Source: Methanolinea sp.
GTDB taxonomy: Archaea > Halobacteriota > Methanomicrobia > Methanomicrobiales > Methanospirillaceae
Direction: 5' to 3'
DNA: 64,000 bases
Assembly: GCA_025453675.1 (NCBI GenBank)
Contig: JALOPW010000005.1
Coordinates: forward strand, 1 to 64,000
The notes below the pieces were generated by a model that was not told where the DNA came from, did no database searches, and saw only the letters and a program-made list of their open reading frames with translations. Both the position numbers and the translations under genes were made by a program. Position 1 is the stretch's first letter; each line of letters begins with the position of its first letter. Below, piece after piece: positions 17,798 through 26,967 of the stretch.

Positions 17798-17931
17798 ATG
17801 AAAATGGCTTCGCTATTTTCATGATTTATGTCCGAAATCCTGAAAGGAGTTCATAGTGTGTTGGTATGAAAACCGCATCCGCGGTTTTCATCAGGGGGGC
17901 ATGTGACCGGACTGTCTCATGTGCGTTTCAT
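17798..17931. repeat. Intergenic hairpin repeat, copy 2 (inverted block)
   Basis: The order here is H2 in reverse orientation (17798-17822, ATGAAAATGGC ttc GCtATTTTCAT), the 43-bp spacer S in reverse complement (17823-17865, containing ctgaaaggagttcatagtg), H3 in the same orientation as copy 1 (17866-17891, perfect 11-bp stem ATGAAAACCGC/GCGGTTTTCAT with loop atcc), and the tail (17892-17931). Relative to copy 1 the S-H2 block is flipped while H3-tail is not. The element lies between the convergent PPAT and TPR genes. Confidence 0.85.
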
Positions 17932-17974
17932 GTATTCGCATCTCTTCCAGGGAAATACGAAAAAAAGTGGAGTT

Positions 17975-18583
17975 TTATAGGCTGTCTCTCTTCTTCAGAA
18001 AGTATCCCAGGGCTGCTCCCATCGCAGAGGGGACAAGGATCCAGGAGAGAGGAGCTTTTGCAGTGGTGGCCACCGGGGAAGTGACGGCCTCGGGCTCCTG
18101 GGTAAGGAATTTGACCATCTGCATGGCCTCATCTGCCTCCTGGGTGCGGCCCAGGTTGGAGAGCGCCGTTGCCCGGTCGATCCAGGCTTCGGAGAGCCTG
18201 GGGTCCAGCTCGATAGCCCTGTCAGCCGACTCCAGTCCCTCCACATCCCGGCCCAGGGAGATGAGGGCGCTCGCCCGGTTGGTCCAGGCCTCCGGCTGGT
18301 TCTGGTCGATGGCCAGTGCCCGTTCAGATGCCTCCAGCGACTGGTTGAAATCCCCCATCACGTTCAGGATGCCAGCCCGGGTGACCCAGGCCAGGGTGAA
18401 GTTCTGGTCCAGGGCGAGTGCCTGGTCGATGGATTCGAGTGCCTGTGAAAAATTCCCCCCTACTGCCAGATCTACACCCTTGTTGTAGGCATTGATCGCC
18501 TGCTCAGAAGGAGCAGCCGTTCCTGGACAGACGAGCATAATCATGGTAAAAAGAGCAATCAGGAGAATAATGCCGCGTTTCAT
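17975..18583 (-). CDS. Exported TPR protein with C-terminal membrane anchor
   Basis: This 202-aa protein has a signal peptide (residues 1-23, ...VCPGTAAPS), four tetratricopeptide repeats (residues about 28-160, e.g. ALESIDQALALDQNFTLAWV), and a C-terminal hydrophobic helix followed by KKRDSL that would anchor it with the repeats outside the cell. It should mediate protein-protein contacts; the partner is unknown. It is a single gene. Confidence 0.82.
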   Translation of the reverse strand: MKRGIILLIALFTMIMLVCPGTAAPSEQAINAYNKGVDLAVGGNFSQALESIDQALALDQNFTLAWVTRAGILNVMGDFNQSLEASERALAIDQNQPEAWTNRASALISLGRDVEGLESADRAIELDPRLSEAWIDRATALSNLGRTQEADEAMQMVKFLTQEPEAVTSPVATTAKAPLSWILVPSAMGAALGYFLKKRDSL

Positions 18584-18845
18584 GGAAAAATCCCTTCTTT
18601 TTTATCTGTTTTGAGAGTAGGATGGGAAATACTTTCTCATTACTCGCCCGGACAACTCGCGGCAGGTTTACCACCGAGCGTGATCAGGGCATTCTCTTTC
18701 GAGACTGATACCTACAATAAAAATGCATCTGCCATGTGAATGGCGATACTGCCGCTGGTCTGTTCAGCGGGTTAAAATGCCCTGCAGTCCCTCATTCGAA
18801 AGACAGACTGATCCTTCATGGGTTTTCCATCAGGCAGGAAAAAGT

Positions 18846-19517
18846 TTAGATCTCCCCTGCCACCAGGCCAACAAACCCGGATGTGAAGGGGACCCATGAT
18901 CGCTCGAATCCTGCATCCAAGAGTGATTTCTGGAAGTCTGATATTGTCGAGAGTTCGGGCAACCTCCCTGCACGCTGCCGGATCATTCCTTCGATCACGG
19001 TATTCGGTGCACCCTCCCGTTTCATGGCCCTCACCCAGGACACAGTGAGCATTCGCTCTTCCCATTCCTGGCCTGCACGGAAAATATCACCACAGATAAA
19101 CCGTCCTGCTGGATTCAGAGCCGTTACAGCTCTTTGCGCGACTGAACGGCGGTCAGATGGAGGGACATGGTGCAGGCAGAGTGAACTGACTATCGCATCG
19201 AACTTCCCTTCAGGCCAGGGTTCCCGGAGGTCCTGGGCAATAAAACTGACCCCCTTCGAATTAGATTTATCCGATGCCACCTCAAGCATGTCGGAGGAGA
19301 GATCGATTCCAATAATCTCTGCCCCCGGGAACGCATCCCCAATCATTCCGGTCAATATACCTGTCCCGCAGCCCAGGTCGAGGACTTTTTTGCAGTTCAC
19401 CGGAAGGTTATCGATGATTGTGGAAAGGAGCAGGCTCTGGCCGGGGACGATTGCCCGTATGAGGTGGTCATACTGTGCGGCACCCATGACACCATGTACC
19501 TGCTCTGTCCGTTTCAT
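18846..19517 (-). CDS. Class I SAM-dependent methyltransferase
   Basis: The 223-aa product has the SAM-binding motif VLDLGCGTGILTGMI (about residues 41-55), an acidic ribose-binding residue in IIGIDLSSDML, and motif IV-like FDAIVSSLCLHHVP. This is a methyltransf_11/25-type enzyme; nothing in the sequence reveals the substrate. It is divergent from the FmdE-like gene. Confidence 0.8.
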   Translation of the reverse strand: MKRTEQVHGVMGAAQYDHLIRAIVPGQSLLLSTIIDNLPVNCKKVLDLGCGTGILTGMIGDAFPGAEIIGIDLSSDMLEVASDKSNSKGVSFIAQDLREPWPEGKFDAIVSSLCLHHVPPSDRRSVAQRAVTALNPAGRFICGDIFRAGQEWEERMLTVSWVRAMKREGAPNTVIEGMIRQRAGRLPELSTISDFQKSLLDAGFERSWVPFTSGFVGLVAGEI

Positions 19518-19626
19518 GGATATCCTCCGGGCTTGGATAAAGGAAAATTCATATCGATACTGTTTACGTTCATAAAATTATGTGGGAAATTATTGTATTT
19601 ATTTCATACCAAATCCGAATTGCCAA

Positions 19627-19637
19627 TTTTTAAATAT
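19627..19637 (+). promoter_or_regulatory. TATA box of the fmdE-like/ABC operon
   Basis: TTTTTAAATAT centred about 26 bp before the ATG at 19658 predicts a leaderless or nearly leaderless transcript. Confidence 0.5.
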
Positions 19638-19657
19638 CATTCTGGAGACATTACTTC

Positions 19658-20101
19658 ATGGATGCTCACACCCATTCCCACTGTAAATATTATAATCTTA
19701 CCCAGGAATTTTCCGTCGCGGATCTTGCCGCCTTCCATGGGCATCTCGGCCCCTACATCGTGCTCGGGTACCGCATCGGGAAGTATGTGCGGAAACATTT
19801 CTGCGACGATCCCTTTCAGATGAAAGCAGAGGTCCATTGTGCAGGAACGCCTCCCCAGTCCTGCCTTGCAGACGGGGTACAGTTGGGGAGCGGATGTACG
19901 CTCGGGAAGCGGAATATCGAGATCGTTCCCTCGGAGAAGATCAGTTGCGTGTTCCTGATCAATGGGAAAAAGATGACCATTGCTCCACGTCCCTTCCCCC
20001 TCCCGAAGAAAGACATGGACTACGAGGCCGCTATCGAGGCGATCGCCGAGGAGATGTATTCCCGGCCGGAAAGGGAGCTATTCGATGTTGACGCATGGTA
20101 A
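19658..20101 (+). CDS. FmdE-family protein
   Basis: A 147-aa protein matching the FmdE (formylmethanofuran dehydrogenase subunit E-like) domain: FHGHLGPYIVLGYRIGKY, then AGTPPQSCLADGVQLGSGCTLGK with conserved Cys and Asp residues able to bind a metal. FmdE co-purifies with molybdenum formylmethanofuran dehydrogenase in some methanogens, but most homologues have no proven role. There is no C-terminal zinc ribbon. It lies 6 bp before an ABC-type metal importer ATPase, which suggests a function in metal handling. Confidence 0.85.
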   Translation: MDAHTHSHCKYYNLTQEFSVADLAAFHGHLGPYIVLGYRIGKYVRKHFCDDPFQMKAEVHCAGTPPQSCLADGVQLGSGCTLGKRNIEIVPSEKISCVFLINGKKMTIAPRPFPLPKKDMDYEAAIEAIAEEMYSRPERELFDVDAW

Positions 20102-20107
20102 GGGGCT

Positions 20108-20857
20108 ATGACATCTGTAGGACCAGCCATTGAGATACAGGGTGTGTATACCGCATACGAAGGAGCGGAGCGTCCCACCCTCACCGATGTTTCCCTCACC
20201 ATCGGCAGGGGCGAGTATGTAGTAATCGGGGGCCCGAACGGAGCGGGAAAGACGACCCTGCTTGAGACCATCAACGGGATGCTTCCCATCACCCATGGGA
20301 ATGCTCTCGTCTGCGGTCATAATGTACGGGGGAATGGTGTGCAGGTCCGGTGCCGGGTCGGATACCTCCTCCAGAATTTTTCCTTTGACCCGCTCACTCC
20401 TTTCACCGTTGAGGAAGTGGTCATGATGGGAAGGTTCGGGAAGATGGGACTTTTCCGGAAACCGGGGAAGGAGGATCACGATGCAGTGAAGAAGGCGCTC
20501 GCCCTGCTGGAAATCGAGGATCTCGCTGACCGACCTATCGGCCACCTCTCCGGGGGGCAGCAGCAGAAGGTGCTGCTTGCCCAGAACCTGGCCCGGGACC
20601 CGGAAATTCTTCTTCTGGATGAACCCTTTTCCAACCTGGACATGTTTGCCAGGGAAGCCATCAACCGTCTCCTCACCCGGCTGGTTATTGACGGGATCAC
20701 GGTGATTATCGTCTCACATGCCTTTGACGACCTCCCCGACCGCCCGGTGCGGGTGTTGGTGATGCAGGAGGGGAAGATCGCGCTCGACCGGGAATGCTCC
20801 CCGGGTGAGGTGGAGCAGGTCATCCGGAATGCCGGAAACGGGACAAGAAATGCTTGA
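20108..20857 (+). CDS. Metal ABC importer, ATPase subunit (ZnuC-like)
   Basis: The 249-aa protein has Walker A GGPNGAGKTTL (about residues 39-49), signature LSGGQQQKVLLAQNLARDP and Walker B ILLLDEP. Its partners downstream are a ZnuB-type permease and a ZnuA-type binding protein, so it belongs to the zinc/manganese/iron-type (cluster 9) importers. Its end overlaps the permease start by 8 bp. The metal is not defined by sequence. Confidence 0.9.
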   Translation: MTSVGPAIEIQGVYTAYEGAERPTLTDVSLTIGRGEYVVIGGPNGAGKTTLLETINGMLPITHGNALVCGHNVRGNGVQVRCRVGYLLQNFSFDPLTPFTVEEVVMMGRFGKMGLFRKPGKEDHDAVKKALALLEIEDLADRPIGHLSGGQQQKVLLAQNLARDPEILLLDEPFSNLDMFAREAINRLLTRLVIDGITVIIVSHAFDDLPDRPVRVLVMQEGKIALDRECSPGEVEQVIRNAGNGTRNA

Positions 20858-21680
20858 ATTCCTCATCCCGAACAACATCGTCTGCCACGCAGTTGAAGCC
20901 ATGCTCTTTGCCTCCGTTGCATGTGCTGTCCTTGGGGTGATCATCACCCAGATACAGATCTCTTCCATCGGGTTCACCATGGCCCACGCCGCCTTTGCCG
21001 GCGCCGCGGTGGGAATGTTCCTCTCGCTCAATTCCACGATCTGCGCGATTATCGCGGGTGTATGCGTGGCCTTCCTCATCGGGCCGCTGTCCGACAAGGC
21101 CCGGGTCTCCGCGGATACCGCGCTCGGACTGCTCTTCGGGATCAGTATGGCCGTGGCTATCTTCTTTATCGCCTACATGCAGACGCTTGGCAAGGGTTTC
21201 TCGGCCATGGGGCTCCTCTTCGGGGACGTCATCTCACTCTACAGGGAGGAGATCTACCTCCTTGCCATCATCTGTGTGGTGGCTGTGGTATTCGTAGTCG
21301 TGCTCTACAAGGAGATTACCGGTATCATCTTCAACAAGAAGATCGCAGAATCGGTCGGAATCCGGGTCAAGCCAGTCTACTACGCGATGCTGTTCGTAAT
21401 CGCGCTGACCGTGGCCCTCTGCATTCCCATTATCGGTGGACTCCTCCTCTATGTATGGCTCGTGACCCCGGCGGCAATCGCTCTCCAGTTCTGCTATCGC
21501 CTCTCTGCCATGTTCGTGGTCGCACCCCTGGTAGCTGCCGCCATCAGTGTCTCGGGGGCACTTGCGGGCCTGGAATATTCGTTGCCGGTTGCGCCGCTCA
21601 CTGCAGTCCTCTTATCACTCGTGTTTATCATTGCAGTAGTAATTTCACCTAAAAGGCGGATCACATTTCGAAAATCTTAA
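20850..21680 (+). CDS. Metal ABC importer, permease subunit (ZnuB-like)
   Basis: A polytopic protein of 276 aa of the ABC-3 family, with about eight hydrophobic helices and the typical GFTMAHAAFAGAAVGMFL and VGIRVKPVYYAML regions. The start MLEFLIPNN overlaps the ATPase gene by 8 bp; the extra N-terminal codons in the track are out of register with the family. It forms the membrane channel for the metal delivered by the 21706 gene product. Confidence 0.9.
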   Translation: MLEFLIPNNIVCHAVEAMLFASVACAVLGVIITQIQISSIGFTMAHAAFAGAAVGMFLSLNSTICAIIAGVCVAFLIGPLSDKARVSADTALGLLFGISMAVAIFFIAYMQTLGKGFSAMGLLFGDVISLYREEIYLLAIICVVAVVFVVVLYKEITGIIFNKKIAESVGIRVKPVYYAMLFVIALTVALCIPIIGGLLLYVWLVTPAAIALQFCYRLSAMFVVAPLVAAAISVSGALAGLEYSLPVAPLTAVLLSLVFIIAVVISPKRRITFRKS

Positions 21681-21705
21681 TCTTATCCTCGCAAAAAGTA
21701 AATGT

Positions 21706-22704
21706 ATGCTTCAAAAATCCATACTCTTTATGCTATTCTTCTCACTCTTGTTCATACCGGGAGTGAGTGCGCTGAATGTGGTCTCTACAACCGCGGTACT
21801 CTGGGACCCCGCCCAGTACATCGGCGGGGAGAAGGTCCAGGCCATCTACATCGCGGACCCCACCATCTGCCCTCATATGCAGGCCGACATCATCCCAAAC
21901 CGGATCCAGATGCAGAAGGATTTCATCCAGAATGCTGACCTCTACATTGCTCATAATGGATCGGTCGACGTGTCCTATGTCATGCCCTACGTGGACGATT
22001 TCATGGCTGCTAACAACTACGGGACGGTGAAGTGGGTCACCCTTAAGAATCCCTCGATGACCTGGAACACGCCTGATGGTGCAAAGGCACTCTCACAGGA
22101 GGTTGCGGGATGGCTGATTGAGGCAGACCCTGCGAACAAGACCTATTACGAGTCCCGGCTGGCCGAATACCTCGCTCAAATCGATGCTGCAGATGTATCA
22201 GTCGATGAGAAGAAGCTGATTGCAGGCCAGGACGTGGTCGTGATGGTCTGGCAGCAGGATGCGGCCGAGAAATGGCTCGGGCTGAACGCGGTGAGTATCT
22301 ATGCCCCGGATTTCTACCAGGGAGGTAAATTCACCCCTGTAAAAGTTGTTGATAACATCAATAACAACACCGCGAAGTATCGGAACGTGCAGTATGTCAT
22401 AGAGAATATGCAGTCAGGAGAACTTGCCAAGGGTCTCGAAGAGGCGCTTCGGAACAAGGGAATCCCTGCAAAACGGGTAATTTTCACCAATTTCCCGAAG
22501 TCGATTCCTGGTGTGGAGACACTCCCCGATGTGCTGCAATACAACAAGAACCTGGTGAAACCCACGCCTTCAACTACTTCCGCCACTTCGGCAGCACAGC
22601 AGACGCTTGTGGCAGCTCAGACCAAGACGCCGCTGGATATAATGATAGTGTGTATGTCTGTCGCAGGTGCTGCTGTCCTGCTTTCCCGGAGAGCAAAGGA
22701 ATAA
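21706..22704 (+). CDS. Metal-binding protein of ABC importer (ZnuA-like), C-terminally anchored
   Basis: This 332-aa protein has a signal peptide (residues 1-22, ...FIPGVSA) and a ZnuA/TroA-like fold with likely ligand histidines in DPTICPHMQAD and LYIAHNGS. Instead of a lipobox it has a Thr/Ser/Ala-rich stalk (about 285-308) and a C-terminal hydrophobic helix followed by RRAKE, an archaeal way of anchoring a solute-binding protein. The His-rich loop of true zinc ZnuA is absent, so the metal remains open. Confidence 0.82.
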   Translation: MLQKSILFMLFFSLLFIPGVSALNVVSTTAVLWDPAQYIGGEKVQAIYIADPTICPHMQADIIPNRIQMQKDFIQNADLYIAHNGSVDVSYVMPYVDDFMAANNYGTVKWVTLKNPSMTWNTPDGAKALSQEVAGWLIEADPANKTYYESRLAEYLAQIDAADVSVDEKKLIAGQDVVVMVWQQDAAEKWLGLNAVSIYAPDFYQGGKFTPVKVVDNINNNTAKYRNVQYVIENMQSGELAKGLEEALRNKGIPAKRVIFTNFPKSIPGVETLPDVLQYNKNLVKPTPSTTSATSAAQQTLVAAQTKTPLDIMIVCMSVAGAAVLLSRRAKE

Positions 22705-22773
22705 CTTCCCTCTCTCCCTTTTCTCCAGCATATTCAAACTCATGAAAACAGCAATGATTATTTTTGCATCGTT

Positions 22774-22798
22774 AATTATGGAAGATTATTCCATAATT
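22774..22798. terminator. Bidirectional hairpin terminator candidate
   Basis: A perfect 10-bp inverted repeat, AATTATGGAA gatta TTCCATAATT, followed by TTTCTTT on the plus strand, lies about 70 bp after the end of the ABC operon and faces the convergent small gene at 22943. Its A/T-rich stem is weak, so it may act mainly through the T tract. Confidence 0.45.
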
Positions 22799-22942
22799 TT
22801 CTTTATTCTAATTTGAATTACAGGGTATGAATCGGCTGCGCTCATCACTATGCCGCCATGTGGGGGACCGGTGTCACGGCCCCCCAGGTGAGGGGACGGT
22901 AACGGCGGCGTGTGTGTACAATCACTCCTGCTCTTCGGGCCT

Positions 22943-23269
22943 TCAGAACTCTTCCAGGATACCGTATCCCCAGGATCGCAGTATTGCTGCTCCCCGCAGG
23001 TCTCCGGTGTCAGGGCAGAAAAGCCCTTTTTCTTCCAGGAACCGGCCGGCCATGACCGGTGAGATGAGGGAGAGCGTCTCCCGCTCACCAGGTACACGCG
23101 ACCAGCGGTGAATGTAGAAGAGGGATGGCAAACCCCTGCGTGTGTGCTCGTAAAGGTCTTTACCCCTTGGATAGGCACTGTCTGCCGGGCCTCTCTGGGC
23201 CCGGAACAGGCAGGAATCCCTGTTGGTATCGAGTGTGGAATTACTCTTTTCATGCACGGTCAATTCCAT
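22943..23269 (-). CDS. Small hypothetical protein
   Basis: The 108-aa product (MELTVHEKSNSTLDTNRD... to ...GYGILEEF) has protein-like composition, including RRGLPSLFYIHRWSRVPGE and PVMAGRFLEEKGLF. A strong AAAGGAGAG precedes the start (two in-frame ATGs, 23275 and 23269), and an A/T-rich block at 23390-23470 could hold its promoter. I recognise no family and no membrane segment. Overlapping ORFs on the other strand are weaker. It is plausible but unproved. Confidence 0.5.
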   Translation of the reverse strand: MELTVHEKSNSTLDTNRDSCLFRAQRGPADSAYPRGKDLYEHTRRGLPSLFYIHRWSRVPGERETLSLISPVMAGRFLEEKGLFCPDTGDLRGAAILRSWGYGILEEF

Positions 23270-23549
23270 GCCCATTTCTCTCCTTTTGCGCTGATTCTTC
23301 CATGAGGCGATGTATGCAGGCGCTCACAGGTTGAAGGTCCCTGAGATCCCTGCGGCAGCGAATCACATGGCTGATTCTGCCGGTGGAGTATATGATCATT
23401 CTTGTAATAAATATTTTTATTATTGTAATACTTAGTATGATAAAAATATATTAATATGCTATTTTTAGGTATCGGCCTTGAACCGCGATCCTGCACTCCC
23501 ACACCCATCGCACGGAATTCTACGGGTTCCCCGGGGATTATTATACCCC

Positions 23550-24275
23550 CTACAGGGTGACCTTCCGGAACTGCCGCACGCTGATGCCTACCACCACGGT
23601 GGCAAGGAAGAGGAGCGCCCCGATCCTTGACCAGGCCAGGACCCCCTCCTGGAGGGCACGAATCGCGTCGATGGCGTAGCTCACAGGGTTCCAGTATGCA
23701 AGGGCCGAAAGCCAGGCGGGCATCACCGAGTACGGCATCAATGCGCTGCTGGTGAAGAAGAGCGGCATGCTCACCATGGCATTGAAGGCTGCATAGGCAT
23801 CGTGGTCCGAGAGGTACAGGGCGATTGTCGTGGAGAAGGCTGAGAGGAGAACGCCGAAAAGTGCCAGGATGGCGTAGGTCAGCACGAGGCTCCAGGGGGA
23901 GAGGAACGATGCACCGAGCACGAGGGCCAGGAGGAGGATCACCGTGGCCTGCAGCAACCCCCTGGCGGTGATGAAGAGAATCTTGCCGAAGAGGATGCTC
24001 TCGCGCGAGGAGGGCAGTGCCAGGAACTTGTTCAGGAATCCCAGGATCTTGTCGAATATGAGCAGGGATCCACCCTGGAGTGAGGCGCCGAGCATCGTCA
24101 GCACCAGGATGCCCGGGGTGATGAAGTCGATATAGTTCTCGGTGAACGTGGTGGGAAGCGCCAGGCCGACAAATATCAGCCAGGCGGCAGGCATGACCAG
24201 CGCGGAAATAACGGAGACCCGGCCCCGGACCCAGCGGAGCATGTCCCGCTCGAAGTAGTAGAAGATATCCTTCAT
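23550..24275 (-). CDS. ABC-2 type exporter permease
   Basis: A 241-aa membrane protein with six hydrophobic helices of the ABC-2 (DrrB/YadH-like) family; the hallmark region reads PLFFTSSALMPYSVMPAWLSALAYWNPVSY. With its ATPase partner upstream (4-bp overlap) it forms an exporter of lipids, drugs or polysaccharide-like compounds; the substrate cannot be told. Confidence 0.88.
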   Translation of the reverse strand: MKDIFYYFERDMLRWVRGRVSVISALVMPAAWLIFVGLALPTTFTENYIDFITPGILVLTMLGASLQGGSLLIFDKILGFLNKFLALPSSRESILFGKILFITARGLLQATVILLLALVLGASFLSPWSLVLTYAILALFGVLLSAFSTTIALYLSDHDAYAAFNAMVSMPLFFTSSALMPYSVMPAWLSALAYWNPVSYAIDAIRALQEGVLAWSRIGALLFLATVVVGISVRQFRKVTL

Positions 24276-25231
24276 CCTCTCCTCCGCAGCATCGTCCTGA
24301 ACTTATGGTCATCAAAAGCAGAACCATCCTCCCTGCTCCCCACCAGGGCAAGGAAGACATCATCGAGCGTGGGTTCCCGGACAGAGAGAGAATGGACGAC
24401 CGCCCCCTGCTCCTCGAGCCTGCGGAAGAGCTCCGGCACTCTCTCGGATGCATGCTCGGAGGAGAATACGACCTCGCCGTTCTCCTTGCCTCCCATCATG
24501 GTCACTCCCTCTGGGAGGTCCCGGCAATACTCCCCGCTTATTCTTGCACTGATGAGGTCTTTCCCGAGAAGCCCCTTCAGGTGTGAAGGGGAATCCACCG
24601 CCGCTACCCTCCCGTGGTCGAGGATGGCCACCCGGTCGCAGGAGTGGTCGGCCTCGTCCATGTAGTGGGTGGTTACAAAAATCGTCATGCCCCGGGACTT
24701 CAGGGTGCCGATGTGTTCCCAGATCTTCTTCCTGGCAGCGACATCGAGACCGATGGTCGGCTCATCGAGGAAGAGGACTTTCGGCTCGTGGACGAGTGCC
24801 TGTGCAAGCTCAAGCCTCCGCCGCATGCCCCCCGAGTAGGTCCGCACCAGGTCATCGGCCCGCTCGGAAAGGTCCATCATCCCGAGTACGCGGTCGATGG
24901 TCTCGTCACGGCGGGATATCCCGTAGAGTTTGGCAAAGAGGGCCACGTTCTCCCTCCCGGTGAGCTTGATGTCGACTGCCATGTCCTGGGGGACGTAGCT
25001 AATCAGCCTGCGTACCTCCTGCGCCTCCCTGCCTACGTCGTGCCCGCATACCAGGGCGGACCCTTCCGTCGGTCGCAGCAGCGTGGTGAGCATCAGAACC
25101 GTGGTGGTCTTCCCTGATCCATTTGGCCCAAGAAGCCCGAAGATCTCGTTTCCCACCTCCAGGTCTATATGGTCCACGGCGCAGAGGGACCCGTAGTACT
25201 TCGTGAGGCCATGTGTCTCGATCGGGATCAT
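24272..25231 (-). CDS. ABC exporter ATPase (DrrA-like)
   Basis: The 319-aa protein has Walker A GPNGSGKTTT, signature YSGGMRRRLELAQALVHEP, Walker B VLFLDEP with TIGLD, and the C-terminal ~90-residue extension (EPTLDDVFLALVG) typical of DrrA-type exporters. It is the first gene of the two-gene exporter operon. Confidence 0.9.
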   Translation of the reverse strand: MIPIETHGLTKYYGSLCAVDHIDLEVGNEIFGLLGPNGSGKTTTVLMLTTLLRPTEGSALVCGHDVGREAQEVRRLISYVPQDMAVDIKLTGRENVALFAKLYGISRRDETIDRVLGMMDLSERADDLVRTYSGGMRRRLELAQALVHEPKVLFLDEPTIGLDVAARKKIWEHIGTLKSRGMTIFVTTHYMDEADHSCDRVAILDHGRVAAVDSPSHLKGLLGKDLISARISGEYCRDLPEGVTMMGGKENGEVVFSSEHASERVPELFRRLEEQGAVVHSLSVREPTLDDVFLALVGSREDGSAFDDHKFRTMLRRRG

Positions 25232-25603
25232 AATGACTAATCTTCTCCCAGGAAGATTCTCGAACCAGTGTATTAGTTCCGGAAAGATATCCCTTCTGAA
25301 TTTCCTGTGCCGGCGGGATGAACTGGTATCCGGAATAGAGAAGTTATCTCTCGAAAAACGGCAGACCTCGTCAGTATAAACTCCCGCGGCTGAAACCCTT
25401 TCACATGCTATCCAAACATATTAGAGAATGAAAATATCGTATTGGTATCGCTGAACAGGTATATTCTGGAATGAGAAATCCACGCTCTGATACCCTCCCA
25501 CCCTCTCTCCTTCCTGGCAACAACCGGTCTTGCCGGGTATACCAGAAGGGCGATCCATCATAATACATACCCGCTCAAACAGGAAAAAAAACCAACGCGA
25601 GAT
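25232..25603. other. Gene-free region between the ABC exporter and pyrI
   Basis: About 370 bp with no convincing ORF, RNA or repeat. It should contain the promoter of the minus-strand exporter operon and the end of the pyrBI transcript. Confidence 0.5.
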
Positions 25604-26074
25604 TCACATGATGTGGCTCGTGATATCTTTCGAGATCAGCCAGTCGCAGTAGACGCACCGGAGCCCCTTGGCCTGGACAAGGAAGCAGGACTGGATGGGT
25701 TCATTCGTGTTGGATATGCAGCCGGGGTTCGGGCACCGCACGATGCCGATCACCTCTGCGGGGATCTCCACCCCCTTCTTCACCCAGACCTTGTAGTTCC
25801 GGATGATATTGATGGAGGCCCGGGGGGCAATGAGAGCGATCCTGTCAACCTCCTCCTTCCGGAGCTCCCTGTTCTTGATCTTCACGATATCTTTCAGTCC
25901 AATCTTGCCGCTCTCCACGTTGGTCGCGACAGAGATCGACTCCTGGGTGGTCCCCGTGATGCCGATGATCCGCAGCACGTTCAGGGCCTCCCCGGCGGTG
26001 ATGTGATCGATCACCGTGCCATTCTCGATGGGGCTGATGAAGAGGCCTTTCCTGGCATCCTTCCCTCCCTTCAT
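25604..26074 (-). CDS. pyrI: Aspartate carbamoyltransferase regulatory chain
   Basis: The 156-aa protein has the nucleotide-binding N-terminal domain (GTVIDHITAGEALNVL) and a C-terminal zinc domain with CPNPGC and CVYC, giving the four Cys ligands that hold it to PyrB. It confers allosteric control on pyrimidine synthesis. It overlaps the end of pyrB by 4 bp. Confidence 0.96.
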   Translation of the reverse strand: MKGGKDARKGLFISPIENGTVIDHITAGEALNVLRIIGITGTTQESISVATNVESGKIGLKDIVKIKNRELRKEEVDRIALIAPRASINIIRNYKVWVKKGVEIPAEVIGIVRCPNPGCISNTNEPIQSCFLVQAKGLRCVYCDWLISKDITSHIM

Positions 26075-26967
26075 TCCATCACCCGCAGGAGCATGGCCAT
26101 CCGCACCGGGATGCCGTTTGCGGACTGCTCGAAGTACCGCGCATAGGGCAGGCGGTCCACCCGTGGGTCGATCTCGTTCACCCTCGGGAGGGGATGCAGT
26201 ACCACCAGGTGAGTGCGAACCCCTGCGAGGAGCTCCGGGGTGACCCGGTAGCTCGATGCGACCTTAAAGTAGGAGGACGAGTCCGGGAACCGCTCCCTCT
26301 GGATCCTGGTGACATAGAGGACGTCGAGATCCTTCACCACCTCCAGCACGTCATCATGCTCTATCACCTCGGTCCCCCCGTCTCTCAGTTCACTGGCAAG
26401 GCCTGAGGGGAGTTCGAGTCCCTTGGGAGAGATGGTATGGAGGGTGGCGCCATAAAGGGAGAGTGCATGGGCCAGCGAGTGTGCGGTCCTCCCGTAGCGG
26501 AGGTCCCCGAGGAGACCCACAGATATCCCCTCGAGCGGCATGGACTGGCGGATGGTGAAGAGGTCAAGGAGAGTCTGGGAGGGGTGCTGGCCGGCGCCGT
26601 CGCCTGCATTGATCACCGGTACCTGTGCAAACTCGCTTGCCAGGCGGGCTGCCCCCTCTTTCGGGTGACGGAGCACGATGGCGTCCACGTACCCGCTCAC
26701 CACGCGGATGGTGTCGGCGAGGGTCTCGCCCTTGACCATCGAGCTCGCCTCCACGCTGTCCATGGAGATCGACTGCCCCCCCAGGCGGGCTACGGCGGAG
26801 GCAAAAGACATCCTGGTCCGGGTACTTGGCTCGAAGAAGAGCAGGCCGAGTATCTTCCCTTTCAGGGCCTGTGGATTGTAGGGGTGGGTCTGGAGGTCCT
26901 GGGCCTGATCCAGGACCTCGTCGATCTCACCCCTGTTCAGATCACGGATGGAGATGATGTGCCGCAA
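26071..26967 (-). CDS. pyrB: Aspartate carbamoyltransferase catalytic chain
   Basis: A 298-aa protein with the carbamoyl-phosphate loop FFEPSTRTRMSF, HPSQTLLDLFTI, and VLHPLPRVNEIDPRVD near the end, all diagnostic of PyrB, which makes carbamoyl aspartate from carbamoyl phosphate and aspartate. It is first in a pyrB-pyrI operon. The length is normal. Confidence 0.97.
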   Translation of the reverse strand: MRHIISIRDLNRGEIDEVLDQAQDLQTHPYNPQALKGKILGLLFFEPSTRTRMSFASAVARLGGQSISMDSVEASSMVKGETLADTIRVVSGYVDAIVLRHPKEGAARLASEFAQVPVINAGDGAGQHPSQTLLDLFTIRQSMPLEGISVGLLGDLRYGRTAHSLAHALSLYGATLHTISPKGLELPSGLASELRDGGTEVIEHDDVLEVVKDLDVLYVTRIQRERFPDSSSYFKVASSYRVTPELLAGVRTHLVVLHPLPRVNEIDPRVDRLPYARYFEQSANGIPVRMAMLLRVME

